From the NCBI RefSeq assembly GCF_006442815.1, contig NZ_VFVL01000013.1:1-64000 (forward strand): 64,000 nt of DNA, in the 5' to 3' direction. The notes under the pieces are model-generated. The model saw only the letters and a list, made by a program, of their open reading frames with translations. It did not search any database and had not been told where the DNA came from. Shown here piece after piece: positions 39,014 to 49,372 of the stretch. Position numbers and translations under genes: made by a program. The stretch is from Mesorhizobium sp. B2-4-3 (GTDB lineage: Bacteria; Pseudomonadota; Alphaproteobacteria; Rhizobiales; Rhizobiaceae). Numbering within the stretch: the first letter of the stretch is position 1; each line of letters starts with the position of its first letter.

Positions 39014-39865
39014 ATGCCAACCGACCCGCAAAGCGCCCTCATCACTATCCAGGCCGGGCTTGCGCAACTGAGCACGCTGATCGTTTCCTATTCCTTCTCG
39101 GCCATCGGCGCCATAATCCTGCTGGTTGTCGGCTATTTCGTCGCTGGTGTCGCCGAGCGCTCGATCTCCGCCGGCCTCGGCCATGTCCACGGCTTCGACG
39201 CGACCCTGCGTCATTTCTTCTCCAAGATCGTCCGCTACGCCATCCTGATCCTGGTCACCATCATGGTGCTCGGCCAGTTCGGGGTGCAGACCGCCTCCAT
39301 CATCGCGGCAATAGGCGCAATCGGCCTGGCCATCGGGCTGGCTCTGCAAGGCACGCTGCAGAACATCGCCGCCGGCATCATGCTTCTGGCGCTCAGGCCC
39401 TTCCGCATCGGCGAATATGTCGAGGTCGGCTCGATTGCCGGCACCATCGAAGAGATCGGCCTCTTCGCCACCAAGCTGCGCTCCGGCGACGGCGTCTATG
39501 TGCTGGCGCCCAACTCGACGCTGTGGAACCAGCCGGTGCGCAATTTCACCCGCAACGGCGTGCGCCGCACCGACGTGAGCTTGAGCATCGGCTCCTGGAA
39601 CGACATCGACCGCGCGCAAAAGACCCTGCTTGCCATCGCCGGCGCCGAAAAGCGCATCCGGCGCGAACCGGCGCCGATCGCCTTCGTGGCAAATCTCGGC
39701 GACACCACCGTTTCGCTCACCTTGCGCTACTGGACGTCGGCCGCCGACTATTTCTCGACCCAAACCGACATGACCAAGCGCGCCAAGCAGGCTTTCGACA
39801 GCGAAGGCATCTCGATCCCCCTGCCGCCGCCGGAAATGCCGGCGCCGGAGGCGCGCAGGCAGTAG
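39014..39865 (+). CDS. Small-conductance mechanosensitive channel, MscS family
   Basis: The 283-residue protein has three membrane segments. The third forms the pore helix, with IAAIGAIGLAIGLALQGTLQ and then NIAAGIMLLALRPFRIGEYV, which is the MscS signature. The C-terminal cytoplasmic beta and alpha/beta domains follow (VLAPNSTLWNQPVRNFTRNG). It releases solutes on hypo-osmotic shock. It lies on the plus strand inside an otherwise minus-strand housekeeping series, convergent to the RidA gene with a 17-base gap. Confidence 0.94.
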   Translation: MPTDPQSALITIQAGLAQLSTLIVSYSFSAIGAIILLVVGYFVAGVAERSISAGLGHVHGFDATLRHFFSKIVRYAILILVTIMVLGQFGVQTASIIAAIGAIGLAIGLALQGTLQNIAAGIMLLALRPFRIGEYVEVGSIAGTIEEIGLFATKLRSGDGVYVLAPNSTLWNQPVRNFTRNGVRRTDVSLSIGSWNDIDRAQKTLLAIAGAEKRIRREPAPIAFVANLGDTTVSLTLRYWTSAADYFSTQTDMTKRAKQAFDSEGISIPLPPPEMPAPEARRQ

Positions 39866-39882
39866 CCTCGCAACAGCGATTC

Positions 39883-40299
39883 TCAATCTGCCGGCATCCT
39901 GAACCGATTTCGAGGTATCTCGGCTATTGCCGTGATCTCGATCTGCAAGTCCGGATGATAAAGTCGCACGATCTCGACGGTTGTCGTCACGGGATAGGGC
40001 TCTGAAAAGAACTCCTTGCGGATATCTCCCGACGCCATGAATCGCTCGATATCGGTCGTATACTGGGTCAGCGACACGATATCGGCCATCTCCCCACCGA
40101 TGGCCGCGAGCACGGCCTTGATGTTTTCGAGGGTTTGCCGGACCTGAACCCGCATGTCGCCCTTCCCGACAATCTGCCCTTCACGGTCAAGCGAAACTTG
40201 GCCTTTAAGGTGAACGAGTTGCCCGCCCTCATGGATTTTCACCATGGAGAACGCGCCAAAAGGCTTCCACACCGTTGCGGGATTATAGCTCTTCGACAT
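39883..40299 (-). CDS. RidA/YjgF family protein
   Basis: The 138-residue protein MSKSYNPATVWKPFGAFSMV has the RidA fold landmarks GQLVHLKGQVSLDREGQIV, RQTLENIKAVLAAIGG and IVRLYHPDLQIEITAIAEI. The catalytic arginine position of the canonical R105 appears replaced (LYHPDLQIEI in place of ...aLVEIE with preceding R), so it may belong to a non-deaminase subgroup. RidA proteins hydrolyse reactive enamines or imines from PLP enzymes. Start ATG 40299 chosen; the upstream frame overlaps the MFS gene. Confidence 0.85.
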   Translation of the reverse strand: MSKSYNPATVWKPFGAFSMVKIHEGGQLVHLKGQVSLDREGQIVGKGDMRVQVRQTLENIKAVLAAIGGEMADIVSLTQYTTDIERFMASGDIRKEFFSEPYPVTTTVEIVRLYHPDLQIEITAIAEIPRNRFRMPAD

Positions 40300-40349
40300 C
40301 TCTGATCTTGCTCGAATTTGGGCCAAAAGTCGCGAAGATGCGCAGCTTG

Positions 40350-41642
40350 TCAATCTTTGACGTGTCGCTGCTTCTCGTCCGGCGCGAAGGCTAGCTCCAC
40401 CGGCAAGGGCGTCTGCGCCGACATCGGCGCGAAACTGCCGCTTGTGGCCGCGGGCGTCGGCCGGCCGGCCATCACGCGCCACAGCACGAACAGGCAGAAG
40501 GCCGATGCGATGACGATGCCTACATAGATGAAGGTCGCGGTGCCGAAGACGACGGAAAGCGCCGTCACGATGCCGGGCACGATGAAGCCGGCCAGCGACC
40601 AGGCAAACAGCATCGAGCTCGACAGCGCCAGAAGCTCGTCCTTGCCGGCGCGATCGGCGGCATGCGCGCTGGAGAGCGCGTAGATCGATTCCGACGCCCC
40701 GTCCCAGATGAGATAAATCACCACCAGCGCCATCAGCGCGCCGCCGTCGAAGACAATGGCGAGCACGCTGGCGACGGTCGCGAGCGCCGCCGCGCCCGCC
40801 AGCACGTAGCGCCGGTCGGTGCGGTCGGAAATCCAGCCGAGCGGGATCTGCAGGATCAGCGTGCCGACCGGCATCGCCGACAACAGCAGCGCCACGTCGG
40901 CCTGGCTGTAGCCCTTGGCGGTGGCGTGGATCGGCGCAAAACCGGAAACGATCATCGACAGGCCGCCGACCGCCAGCATGCCGGCGACACCGACCGGCGA
41001 GATCCGCCAGGCGCGCCGAAGCGCCACCGACGCGGCCTGCGGCGCCGGCGGCTGGGCCAGCCGCGTCATGCCGACCGGCAGGATGGAGAGCGCGGTGAAG
41101 GCGATGCCGATCAGCGATGCCGCGGCCGTGTGGATGTCGATCGCAGCGAGCGTCGCATAACCCACGCCCAGCCCGCCGATATAGGCGACATAGAACACCG
41201 CCATCACCCGGCCGCGGATCGAATTCGGCAAGGCGTCGTTCAGCCAGCTCTGGGCGACGATGAACAGCCCGCAGATCGCGAAGCCGTAGAGCGCCCGGGC
41301 CGCGATCCAGAGCAACGGGATCGGCCCGGCACCGATCGCGGCGTTGGAAAGCGCGATCAGCGCCGAAAGCACCATGAAGGCGCGGGCGTGGCCCACTCGC
41401 TTGACGAGCGGTCCGGTCAGGATGCAGCCGGCCAGCCCGCCCGCCGAAAGCCCGGTGACGATCAGCCCGGCCCAGGTCGGGTCGAAACCGTCGGCGCCCA
41501 GCCGCACCGGGATATAGGCGAACATCAGCCCATTGCCGATTGCGGTCAGCGCCATCGACACGATGACGCTGGCAATGGCGATCAGCGGCGCCGATTGCGC
41601 GGCCTGTGTCCGATCGGTCGTGGCTTGGTTCTCTTTTAGCAT
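40350..41642 (-). CDS. MFS transporter
   Basis: The 430-residue protein has twelve predicted membrane helices. The first loop contains GPLVKRVGHARAF (MFS motif A position) and the central loop GWISDRTDRRYVLAG repeats it in the second half. It resembles the YcaD/UMF-type permeases of alphaproteobacteria; the substrate is not visible. It is placed between nadD and ridA on the minus strand, in a segment that looks inserted into the nadD-rsfS junction. Confidence 0.9.
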   Translation of the reverse strand: MLKENQATTDRTQAAQSAPLIAIASVIVSMALTAIGNGLMFAYIPVRLGADGFDPTWAGLIVTGLSAGGLAGCILTGPLVKRVGHARAFMVLSALIALSNAAIGAGPIPLLWIAARALYGFAICGLFIVAQSWLNDALPNSIRGRVMAVFYVAYIGGLGVGYATLAAIDIHTAAASLIGIAFTALSILPVGMTRLAQPPAPQAASVALRRAWRISPVGVAGMLAVGGLSMIVSGFAPIHATAKGYSQADVALLLSAMPVGTLILQIPLGWISDRTDRRYVLAGAAALATVASVLAIVFDGGALMALVVIYLIWDGASESIYALSSAHAADRAGKDELLALSSSMLFAWSLAGFIVPGIVTALSVVFGTATFIYVGIVIASAFCLFVLWRVMAGRPTPAATSGSFAPMSAQTPLPVELAFAPDEKQRHVKD

Positions 41643-41735
41643 GCCCACGCAGCTTGGCTTACAGCCAGGCAAAAAGCCGCCGCAAAAGCGACATGGCGCG
41701 CTTTCCCTTCTCCCCTTGTGGGAGAAGGTGGGCGC

Positions 41736-42368
41736 CTACCCCTTCGCCGCCTTGCGGATCGCGGTGGAGGACAGGGAGGAGCGCGGACCGTGGATGAAGG
41801 TCCAGGCCGGCGCCGGCATGCGGGCAAGCAGCGGCGCGTCGCCCTCGTCGATGCGGGCATAGTCGAAGGTCTTGGCGACCACCGACGACAGGAAGGATAG
41901 CGTGGCGCCCGGGCGATCGATGACCGCGATCGGGAAGGTCAGCACGATCTCGCGCCAGCGCTGCCAGCGGTGGAAGTCGCGCAAGCTGTCCGCACCCATG
42001 ATCCAGACAAAATCGACGCCCGGATTGCGCGCCTTGACGAGCGCAAGCGTGTCGGCGGTGTAGCGCACATGCTGCGTCGCCTCGAAGGCGGTGACCTTGA
42101 TCTTCGGGTTCCTGGCGATCTTTTCGGACAGCTCGATGCGCTCGGCGAGCGGGGCAAGCTCGCGCGCGCTCTTCAGCGGATTGCCGGGCGTCACCATCCA
42201 CCACAGCTGGTCGAGCGCGAGCCTTCTCAGCGCGATCTCGGCGACCAGCGCATGACCGGCATGCGGCGGATTGAACGAACCGCCGAACAGACCGACGGTC
42301 AGCCCTTTGGCGGCGTGCGGCATGCGGAGGTAGCGAGCGGGGACGGGAGGCTGAGGAGACGAAAGCAT
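41736..42368 (-). CDS. nadD: Nicotinate-nucleotide adenylyltransferase NadD
   Basis: Adenylates nicotinate mononucleotide in NAD synthesis. The protein has the GLFGGSFNPPHAGHALVAE nucleotidyltransferase motif (HxGH), WWMVTPGNPLK, FVWIMGADSLRDFHRW, and the terminal SSTAIRK. Two starts are possible: ATG 42368 (210 residues, at the edge of a repeat) or ATG 42323 (195 residues, MPHAAKGLTVGLFGG, the usual rhizobial N terminus). Neither has a strong ribosome site. Downstream of proA with a MITE-like repeat in between. Confidence 0.93.
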   Translation of the reverse strand: MLSSPQPPVPARYLRMPHAAKGLTVGLFGGSFNPPHAGHALVAEIALRRLALDQLWWMVTPGNPLKSARELAPLAERIELSEKIARNPKIKVTAFEATQHVRYTADTLALVKARNPGVDFVWIMGADSLRDFHRWQRWREIVLTFPIAVIDRPGATLSFLSSVVAKTFDYARIDEGDAPLLARMPAPAWTFIHGPRSSLSSTAIRKAAKG

Positions 42369-42375
42369 GGTGCTA

Positions 42376-42537
42376 GGCCCCCCTCTCTGCCCTGCCGGGC
42401 ATCTCCCCCGCAAGGGGGGAGATTAGCAGCCTTGCCGATGGCGCTTGTTCTATAACGTCGACGATTGGCGAAGCCCTGAATGCCATCTGATCTCCCCCCT
42501 TGAGGGGGAGATGGCCGGCAGGCCAGAGAGGGGGGCC
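42376..42537. repeat. MITE-like element with about 34-bp terminal inverted repeats (copy 2)
   Basis: Left GGCCCCCCTCTCTGCCCTGC and right GCAGGCCAGAGAGGGGGGCC are near-perfect inverted ends, continuing as CATCTCCCCC and GGGGGAGATG. The internal GCAGCCTTGCCGATGGCGC and GACGATTGGCGAAG pattern matches the copy at 25478-25635. It is inserted between proA and nadD, leaving the nadD start at its edge. Confidence 0.75.
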
Positions 42538-42572
42538 TGGGCGCAAGCTTCAATCCCTTAAGGCAAACAGCG

Positions 42573-43859
42573 TCAAGGCCTCACCTGTCCCGACCCGCGC
42601 ACGCGGTATTTGAACGAGGTGAGCTGCTCGACGCCGACCGGTCCGCGCGCGTGCATCTTGCCGGTGGCGATGCCGATCTCGGCGCCCATGCCGAACTCGC
42701 CACCATCGGCGAACTGCGTCGAGGCGTTGTGCAAGAGGATCGCCGAGTCGATCTCGTTGAAGAAGCGCTCAACCGCAGCCGTATCCTCGGCGACGATCGC
42801 CTCGGTGTGGTGCGAGGAAAACGTCTCGATATGCTCGATCGCGCCGGCGACATCGTCGACCAGCTTCACCGCGATGATGGCGTCGAGATATTCGGTCACC
42901 CAGTCGGCATCGGTCGCCGGCTTGGCGTCGAAGAACAGCTTCATCACCTCTTGATCGGCGTGGATCTCGCAGCCGGCCGCACGCAGCGCGTCGAGGATCG
43001 GCACTAGATGCGTGGAGGCCACCGCGCGGTCGACCAGCAACGTCTCGGCGGCGCCGCAGACGCCGGTTCGGCGCATCTTGGCGTTGACCGCGATCTTCAC
43101 CGCCATGTCGAGCTTGGCCGAGCGGTCGACATAGAGATGGCAGATGCCTTCGAGATGCGCGAAGACCGGCACCCGCGCCTCGTTCTGCACGCGCCCGACC
43201 AGGCTTTTGCCGCCGCGCGGGATGATGACGTCGAGATTGCTGCCGAGACCTTTGAGCATCTCGCCGACGGCGGCGCGGTCGGTGGTCGGCACCAGCTGGA
43301 TGGCATCCTGCGGCAGGCCAGCGGCCTTCAGCCCTTCGACCATGCAGGCATGGATCGCCGACGACGAATTGTTCGAATCCGAGCCGCCGCGCAGGATCAC
43401 CGGATTGCCCGCCTTGAGGCAAAGCGCGCCGGCGTCCGCCGTCACGTTCGGCCGGCTTTCATAGATGACGCCGATAACGCCGAGCGGCGTGCGCACGCGC
43501 TCTATATGCAGGCCATTGGGGCGATCCCATGCGGCGATGACGTCGCCGACCGGATCTTTCAGCGCCGCAATCTCGCGGATGCCCTCGGCCATCGCCTTGA
43601 TGCGCGACGGATTGAGTTTCAACCGGTCCATGAAGGAACCGGACAGCCCGGCCTCCTCGCCATTCGACACGTCGATGGCGTTGGCATCGAGTATCGCCTG
43701 CTCGTTGCGCAGGATGGCATCGGCCATGGCGATGAGCGCGGCATTCTTGGCCTTGGTGGAAGCAACGGCCAACGGTCGCGCAGCGGCGCGGGCGCGGCGG
43801 CCGATGTCGGCCATCAGCACAATCGTGTCTTCGCCGGATTTTTCATGCCGTTTCAGCAT
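42573..43859 (-). CDS. proA: Glutamate-5-semialdehyde dehydrogenase (gamma-glutamyl phosphate reductase)
   Basis: Second step of proline synthesis. The 428-residue ALDH-superfamily protein has [20 protein letters not shown], the catalytic cysteine in [14 protein letters not shown] and [13 protein letters not shown]; the C terminus ends [13 protein letters not shown]. Begins 18 bases after the proB stop. Normal length. Confidence 0.96.
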   Translation of the reverse strand: MLKRHEKSGEDTIVLMADIGRRARAAARPLAVASTKAKNAALIAMADAILRNEQAILDANAIDVSNGEEAGLSGSFMDRLKLNPSRIKAMAEGIREIAALKDPVGDVIAAWDRPNGLHIERVRTPLGVIGVIYESRPNVTADAGALCLKAGNPVILRGGSDSNNSSSAIHACMVEGLKAAGLPQDAIQLVPTTDRAAVGEMLKGLGSNLDVIIPRGGKSLVGRVQNEARVPVFAHLEGICHLYVDRSAKLDMAVKIAVNAKMRRTGVCGAAETLLVDRAVASTHLVPILDALRAAGCEIHADQEVMKLFFDAKPATDADWVTEYLDAIIAVKLVDDVAGAIEHIETFSSHHTEAIVAEDTAAVERFFNEIDSAILLHNASTQFADGGEFGMGAEIGIATGKMHARGPVGVEQLTSFKYRVRGSGQVRP

Positions 43860-43877
43860 GGTTATCCTCCGCTTTGG

Positions 43878-45017
43878 TCAGTCGTCGACCAATATCTGGT
43901 CGCCCGCAAGGCTTACCACAAGGTCGTCGCGATGGATCATCGCCGAACGCGCCTCGTAGCCGAGCACGGTTTCGATCTCGGCCGTCTTCAGGCCAGCGAT
44001 CCTTACGGCATCGGCGGCATCATAGGCAACAAGGCCGCGCGCGATCTCGCGGCCCTCGGGCGACAGGATCGCCACCGTGTCGCCGCGCGAGAAATTGCCG
44101 CTGACCAGCTTGACGCCGGCAGCCAGCAGCGACTTGCCCGATATGAGCGCGCCGACGGCGCCGGCATCGACAGTGAGCCGGCCGGCCGGCTCGAGCTGCC
44201 CCGCGATCCAGGTCTTGTAACCCTTCACCGGATTGGCGCTCGGCTTGAAGAACGTCGCGCGCTCGCCGCGCTCGATCGCCATCAGCGGCGAGAACCTTGT
44301 GCCAGACGTGATGATCATCGCGGTACCGGCGGCATTTGCGATCTTGCCGGCGTCGAGCTTGGTGCGCATGCCGCCGCGCGACAGCTCTGACGCGGCCGCG
44401 CCCGCCATCGCCTCGATGTCGGGCGTGATGCGATCGACCACTGGAATGAATTTTGCCTGCGGGTCCTTGGCCGGCGGCGCCGTGTAGAGCCCGTCGATAT
44501 CGGAAAGCAGCACCAAGAGATCGGCGCCCATCATGGTCGCGACACGAGCGGCCAGGCGGTCGTTGTCGCCATAGCGGATTTCCGACGTCGCCACCGTGTC
44601 GTTCTCGTTGATGACCGGCACCGCCTTCATCTTGAGCAGCGTCGAGATCGTCGCGCGCGCGTTGAGGTAGCGGCGACGTTCTTCAGTGTCGCCAAGCGTC
44701 AACAGGATCTGGCCCGACTTCAGCCCGTCCTTGCCGAGCGCGTCCGACCAGGCGCCGGCAAGCGCGATCTGGCCGACCGCAGCGGCGGCCTGACTCTCCT
44801 CGAGCTTCAGCGCGCGTTTACCGAGGCCGAGAATGGTGCGGCCAAGCGCGATGGCTCCTGAGGATACGACAAGCACTTCCGCGCCGGTGCTGGCAAGCAC
44901 GGCGATGTCATCGGCCAAGGAGGTCAGCCAGTCGCGCTTCAGGCCTGCCGCGCGGTCGACGAGCAGGGCCGAACCGATCTTCACGGTGATGCGCCGGTAT
45001 GATTTCAGCGATTTCAT
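43878..45017 (-). CDS. proB: Glutamate 5-kinase
   Basis: First step of proline synthesis. The 379-residue protein has an N-terminal amino-acid kinase domain ([51 protein letters not shown] [12 protein letters not shown]) and a C-terminal PUA domain from about residue 285 ([20 protein letters not shown]). It follows obgE by five bases, so obgE-proB-proA form one unit. Confidence 0.96.
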   Translation of the reverse strand: MKSLKSYRRITVKIGSALLVDRAAGLKRDWLTSLADDIAVLASTGAEVLVVSSGAIALGRTILGLGKRALKLEESQAAAAVGQIALAGAWSDALGKDGLKSGQILLTLGDTEERRRYLNARATISTLLKMKAVPVINENDTVATSEIRYGDNDRLAARVATMMGADLLVLLSDIDGLYTAPPAKDPQAKFIPVVDRITPDIEAMAGAAASELSRGGMRTKLDAGKIANAAGTAMIITSGTRFSPLMAIERGERATFFKPSANPVKGYKTWIAGQLEPAGRLTVDAGAVGALISGKSLLAAGVKLVSGNFSRGDTVAILSPEGREIARGLVAYDAADAVRIAGLKTAEIETVLGYEARSAMIHRDDLVVSLAGDQILVDD

Positions 45018-45022
45018 GGGTC

Positions 45023-46078
<1,056 letters not shown>

Positions 46079-46203
46079 CTACGGGATTGCTCTAAACCAA
46101 GGCGGGACGAAGGGCGAGGCTGTTTTGCGACTAAAGCGCCTGATGCTCTTTTGCAAAAGACGCAGTAGCACTGTTCGCGAGCCAGGGTCGGGGGAATGCT
46201 CGA

Positions 46204-47067
46204 ATGAAGATCGTCACCTACAACATCCAGTTCGGCATCGGCCTCGACGGCAAATACGATCTTGGCCGCATCGCCGATGCGGTACGCGGTGCCGATGTGA
46301 TCGCGCTGCAGGAGGTGACCCGCAACAATCCGCGCAACGGCGATCGCGACATGGTGGCCGAGATCGGCGAGGCGCTGCCCGATTATTTTGCCGCCTATGG
46401 CAGCAATTTCGAGGTCAATATCGGCTCGCGCCTGGAGAACGGCCGTGCCGTCTCGACCTCCTTCCAGCTCGGCAACATGGTGCTGTCGAAGACGCCCATC
46501 CATCTGTCGCGCAATCTCCTTTTGCCGCGCAGCCGCAGCCTCGAGACCATGAACTTCCAGCGCGGCGCGCTCGAGGCGCTGATCGAGACGCCGCTTGGCT
46601 TCATCCGCTTCTATTCCACCCATCTCGACCACCGCAGCCCGGTCGAGCGCCAGGGCCAGATCCGCTTCCTGCGCCAGCGCCTGCTGAACTACACGCTGGA
46701 AGGCGGCGGTCTGTCGGGCATTCCCGAGATCGGCCTGCCGGACCTGCCCTATCCGGAAGCCTTCATCGTCATGGGCGACTTCAACATGCTGACGGGATCG
46801 CCTGAATATGTCGAGCTCGCAGGCCGCCCGGACCATGAGTTCGGCATGCCGTTGACCGCCGATCTTGCCGTCGACGTCGCCCAGCGCCTGGCCGTCGCCG
46901 ACCTCGTCACCTGGGTCGACCCCAACCGCCCCGGCGACAAAAGCCGCCACAAATGCATCGACTACATCTTCACCAGCGCCTCGTTGGCCAGATCGCTGCA
47001 GCGCCTGTGGTCCGACCGGGACGCCATCGGCTCCGACCACTTGCCGCTCTGGGCGGAGCTGGGCTGA
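46204..47067 (+). CDS. Endonuclease/exonuclease/phosphatase family protein
   Basis: The 287-residue protein has the EEP active-site series: YNIQFGIGLDGKYD at the start, DVIALQEVTRNN (catalytic Glu), STHLDHRSP, VMGDFNMLTGS and the terminal SDHLPLWAEL. Superfamily members cleave phosphodiesters in DNA, sphingomyelin or phosphoinositides; no signal peptide is visible, so a cytosolic role is likely. It runs opposite to obgE on one side and the acetyltransferase on the other, and has a palindromic repeat right after its stop. Confidence 0.9.
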   Translation: MKIVTYNIQFGIGLDGKYDLGRIADAVRGADVIALQEVTRNNPRNGDRDMVAEIGEALPDYFAAYGSNFEVNIGSRLENGRAVSTSFQLGNMVLSKTPIHLSRNLLLPRSRSLETMNFQRGALEALIETPLGFIRFYSTHLDHRSPVERQGQIRFLRQRLLNYTLEGGGLSGIPEIGLPDLPYPEAFIVMGDFNMLTGSPEYVELAGRPDHEFGMPLTADLAVDVAQRLAVADLVTWVDPNRPGDKSRHKCIDYIFTSASLARSLQRLWSDRDAIGSDHLPLWAELG

Positions 47068-47077
47068 GTTCTGAACT

Positions 47078-47224
47078 CCCCCTCATCCGGCCGCTACGCG
47101 GCCACCTTCTCCCCGAGGGGAGAAGAGGTTGGCGCCCGCGCTTACCTGCTCCTCTCCCCGAGGGGAGAGGTCGGATTGCCCCGAATTGCTCTTCGCAATT
47201 CGGTTGGCAATCCGGGTGAGGGGG
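47078..47224. repeat. Palindromic intergenic repeat family D
   Basis: Terminal 13-bp inverted repeats CCCCCTCATCCGG (47078-47090) and CCGGGTGAGGGGG (47212-47224) enclose smaller hairpins: GGCCGCTACGCGGCC, CTTCTCCCCGAGGGGAGAAG, CTCTCCCCGAGGGGAGAG and CGAATTGCTCTTCGCAATTCG (last one given in halves: CGAATTGC, GCAATTCG). It lies between the convergent nuclease-family and acetyltransferase genes and could terminate both. Confidence 0.75.
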
Positions 47225-47251
47225 CGCTTGCTCAGCCCTGTGAAGCAATCG

Positions 47252-47839
47252 TCAAAAATGCACCCAGTTCCTGAGACTGGTCCATGTCTTCCTGTCGAGC
47301 CGGTAGCGCTCGACCGGCACCTGGCCGGCGACGATCGAGTTCAGCATGCCCTGGCCGGCATACTGGAAGCCGCATTTGTGGATGACGCGGCGCGAGGCCG
47401 GATTGATCACCCGGGTCGAGGCATGCAGCACCTGGATCGAAGTGTTCTGGAACGCGAGGTCGACCAGCGCATGCGCGGCCTCCGTCGCATAACCGCGCTT
47501 CCAGTAAGGCTCGCCGATCCAGTAGCCGAGCTCCAGCCCGCGATCGGTGGTGTTCAAGCCCGCGCAGCCGACGAAGGTGCCGGTGCCGGCAAGCGTCAGC
47601 GCATAGACGATGCCGGCGCGGCGCGATGCCGCCATGGCGAGGAAGGTGCGGCCCTCGGCTTCGCCATAGGGATGCGGCATGCGGGCCAGCATTTCGGCGA
47701 CATGCCGGTTGTCGGCCAAGGCAACGAGTTGCTCGAGATCGCTTTCGCGCGGGGCGCGCATGACCAGCCGCTCGGTGCCCAGCACCGGGCAATCGATCGC
47801 GTAACTTTCGTCTTCGGTGTCTTCCGCTTCGGCAACCAT
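47252..47839 (-). CDS. GNAT acetyltransferase, RimJ/RimL-like
   Basis: The 195-residue protein from ATG 47839 has the RimJ/RimL-type start LGTERLVMRAPRESDLEQLV, GLELGYWIGEPYWKRGYATE with the acetyl-CoA loop, and NPASRRVIHKCGF. Family members acetylate N termini of ribosomal or other proteins. A GNAT gene at this position between rpmA and obgE is conserved in rhizobia. An in-frame ATG at 47890 falls in the rpmA terminator and is rejected. Confidence 0.88.
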   Translation of the reverse strand: MVAEAEDTEDESYAIDCPVLGTERLVMRAPRESDLEQLVALADNRHVAEMLARMPHPYGEAEGRTFLAMAASRRAGIVYALTLAGTGTFVGCAGLNTTDRGLELGYWIGEPYWKRGYATEAAHALVDLAFQNTSIQVLHASTRVINPASRRVIHKCGFQYAGQGMLNSIVAGQVPVERYRLDRKTWTSLRNWVHF

Positions 47840-47860
47840 TTTAGTCCTCCAGGGCAAGAA

Positions 47861-47896
47861 AAAATGAAAAAGGAGAGAGGGCAAGCCCATCTCTCC
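47861..47896 (-). terminator. Rho-independent terminator after rpmA
   Basis: GGAGAGAGGGC (47872-47882) and GCCCATCTCTCC (47885-47896) pair with one bulged base. On the minus strand the stem is followed by TTTTTCATTTT. It lies 70 bases beyond the rpmA stop. Confidence 0.85.
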
Positions 47897-47965
47897 TGAT
47901 CCTTTTCCTGGCCTGGCCAGACACCGGTTCCCGAGATGGGCGCCGGTGTTATGGTGCGGAACCGG

Positions 47966-48235
47966 CTACTCCGCTGCTTTGGTAATCGGGTTCACCGATA
48001 CGTAGGTTCGGCCGTTGGCTTTCTTGTTGAAGGTGACTGCGCCGGCGTCGAGCGCAAAAAGGGTGTGGTCCGTGCCCATGCCAACATTGGTGCCCGGATG
48101 CCAGGTCGTGCCGCGTTGGCGGATGATGATGTTGCCGGCGACGACGGCTTCGCCGCCGAACTTCTTCACGCCGAGACGCTTGGAGTGCGAATCGCGACCG
48201 TTGCGCGACGAACCGCCAGCTTTCTTGTGTGCCAT
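47966..48235 (-). CDS. rpmA: 50S ribosomal protein bL27
   Basis: The 89-residue protein [20 protein letters not shown], then [21 protein letters not shown], is bL27; its N-terminal tail reaches the peptidyl-transferase centre. Standard length and no N-terminal cleavable extension. Follows rplU by 100 bases and is closed by a strong terminator. Confidence 0.97.
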   Translation of the reverse strand: MAHKKAGGSSRNGRDSHSKRLGVKKFGGEAVVAGNIIIRQRGTTWHPGTNVGMGTDHTLFALDAGAVTFNKKANGRTYVSVNPITKAAE

Positions 48236-48335
48236 TTGACTAACTCCGATGCGCCCTGAGGCGCTTGCATGGTCTTATGAACGCGTTCGCGTTCCGTTTC
48301 AAGTCCCGTACCGGCGACGATCGTCGCCGGAAGAA

Positions 48336-49046
48336 TTACTTCTTCGCCAGTTCCTTGGCCTGCTCGCGCCAGTCCTTGATCTGGTCGGCGCTGAACGGCA
48401 TGTGCTCGTCGATCTTGGCGACATCCTTGTCGGTGAGCTTGGCGAGCTGCGCGAAGGTGACGATGCCCTGCTCGGCGAGGTCCTTCGCCGCGACCGGGCC
48501 GATGCCCTTGATCACGGTCAGGTCGTCCGGCTCGCCCTTCGGCGCCTTGAACAGCGGCGCGGCGGCGGTCTCAGCCTTAGCCTCCTCCTTCGGGGCGGCC
48601 TCTGCCTTGGGTTCCTTCTTGGCCTTCGGCTCCTTCGGAGCGGCTTCGGCCTTGGCCTCGGCGGCGACTTCCGCCTTGGCTTCGGGGGCCTTGGCTTCCG
48701 GCTTGGCGGCGGCCTTCTTCGACGGCTTGGCGCCGCCCAGCAGGATCTCGGCGATCCTGACGGTGGTCAAAAGCTGGCGGTGGCCGATCTTGCGGCGCGA
48801 ATTCTGGCGGCGGCGCTTCTTGAAAGCGATGACGGTGCGGTTCTTGCCCTGCTCGACGACTTCCGCCGTGACCAGAGCGCCATCGACGAACGGCGCGCCG
48901 AAGGTGACATTCTCGCCCTCGCCATGTGCGAGCACATTGCCGATCTCGACGATGTCGCCGACCTTGGCTTCGAGTTTCTCGATCTTCAGGAGATCGTTGG
49001 CGGCGACGCGATACTGCTTGCCGCCCGTTTTGATGACTGCGAACAT
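48336..49046 (-). CDS. rplU: 50S ribosomal protein bL21 with long C-terminal helix-hairpin-helix extension
   Basis: Residues 1-103 ([20 protein letters not shown] ... [17 protein letters not shown]) are normal bL21. About 130 more residues follow: a low-complexity K/A/E/P linker ([20 protein letters not shown] and similar) and a helix-hairpin-helix-like domain with [20 protein letters not shown] and [17 protein letters not shown]. Extended bL21 occurs in rhizobial genomes. The same domain type ends LivG in this window. ATG at 49046 is the only bL21-like start; the open frame to 49268 is noncoding. The 49047-49372 gap holds its promoter and the tRNA promoter. Confidence 0.95.
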   Translation of the reverse strand: MFAVIKTGGKQYRVAANDLLKIEKLEAKVGDIVEIGNVLAHGEGENVTFGAPFVDGALVTAEVVEQGKNRTVIAFKKRRRQNSRRKIGHRQLLTTVRIAEILLGGAKPSKKAAAKPEAKAPEAKAEVAAEAKAEAAPKEPKAKKEPKAEAAPKEEAKAETAAAPLFKAPKGEPDDLTVIKGIGPVAAKDLAEQGIVTFAQLAKLTDKDVAKIDEHMPFSADQIKDWREQAKELAKK

Positions 49047-49307
49047 TTTTTGCCTTTCGCTGTTCGGTCGGCCTCGATGAACCGCGTCAGGCGGTTCGGC
49101 CGTCTTTTTGTCAGTCTGCGGGTTCAAAAAACAAGCGGCGCGGAAGAGCCTCCACGCCGAATGCGGGCTGTCCCTAACCGAAGGTTGCGCCGGAGTCAAG
49201 GCAAGCAGGCCTGCCCTTGAAGATGCATGAGCGACGTTGCCGGCAAATTTCAGCCCGTAACGTCGCAATCGCTTTTCGCGGAAGCTGGAAATCGGGCGAA
49301 TAGGGCC

Positions 49308-49336
49308 TTGTAACTCTAACGGTCAGCCGTTATCTA
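49308..49336 (+). promoter_or_regulatory. Probable sigma70-type promoter of tRNA-Ser
   Basis: TTGTAA (49308-49313) and TATCTA (49331-49336) with exactly 17 bases between. Predicted start near 49343, about 30 bases before the mature tRNA. Inferred from consensus only. Confidence 0.5.
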
Positions 49337-49372
49337 GTGCGCCGCGCCGGCAACGGCCGACCATGATCTCGC

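Noticed and set aside
46148..46159. CTTTTGCAAAAG palindrome upstream of the EEP gene
   Set aside because: Single 12-bp palindrome with no second copy or promoter context; not enough to call an operator.
47107..47165. CRISPR-like repetition of CTCCCCGAGGGGAG units
   Set aside because: Only two palindromic units with no regular spacer length; part of a family D intergenic repeat.
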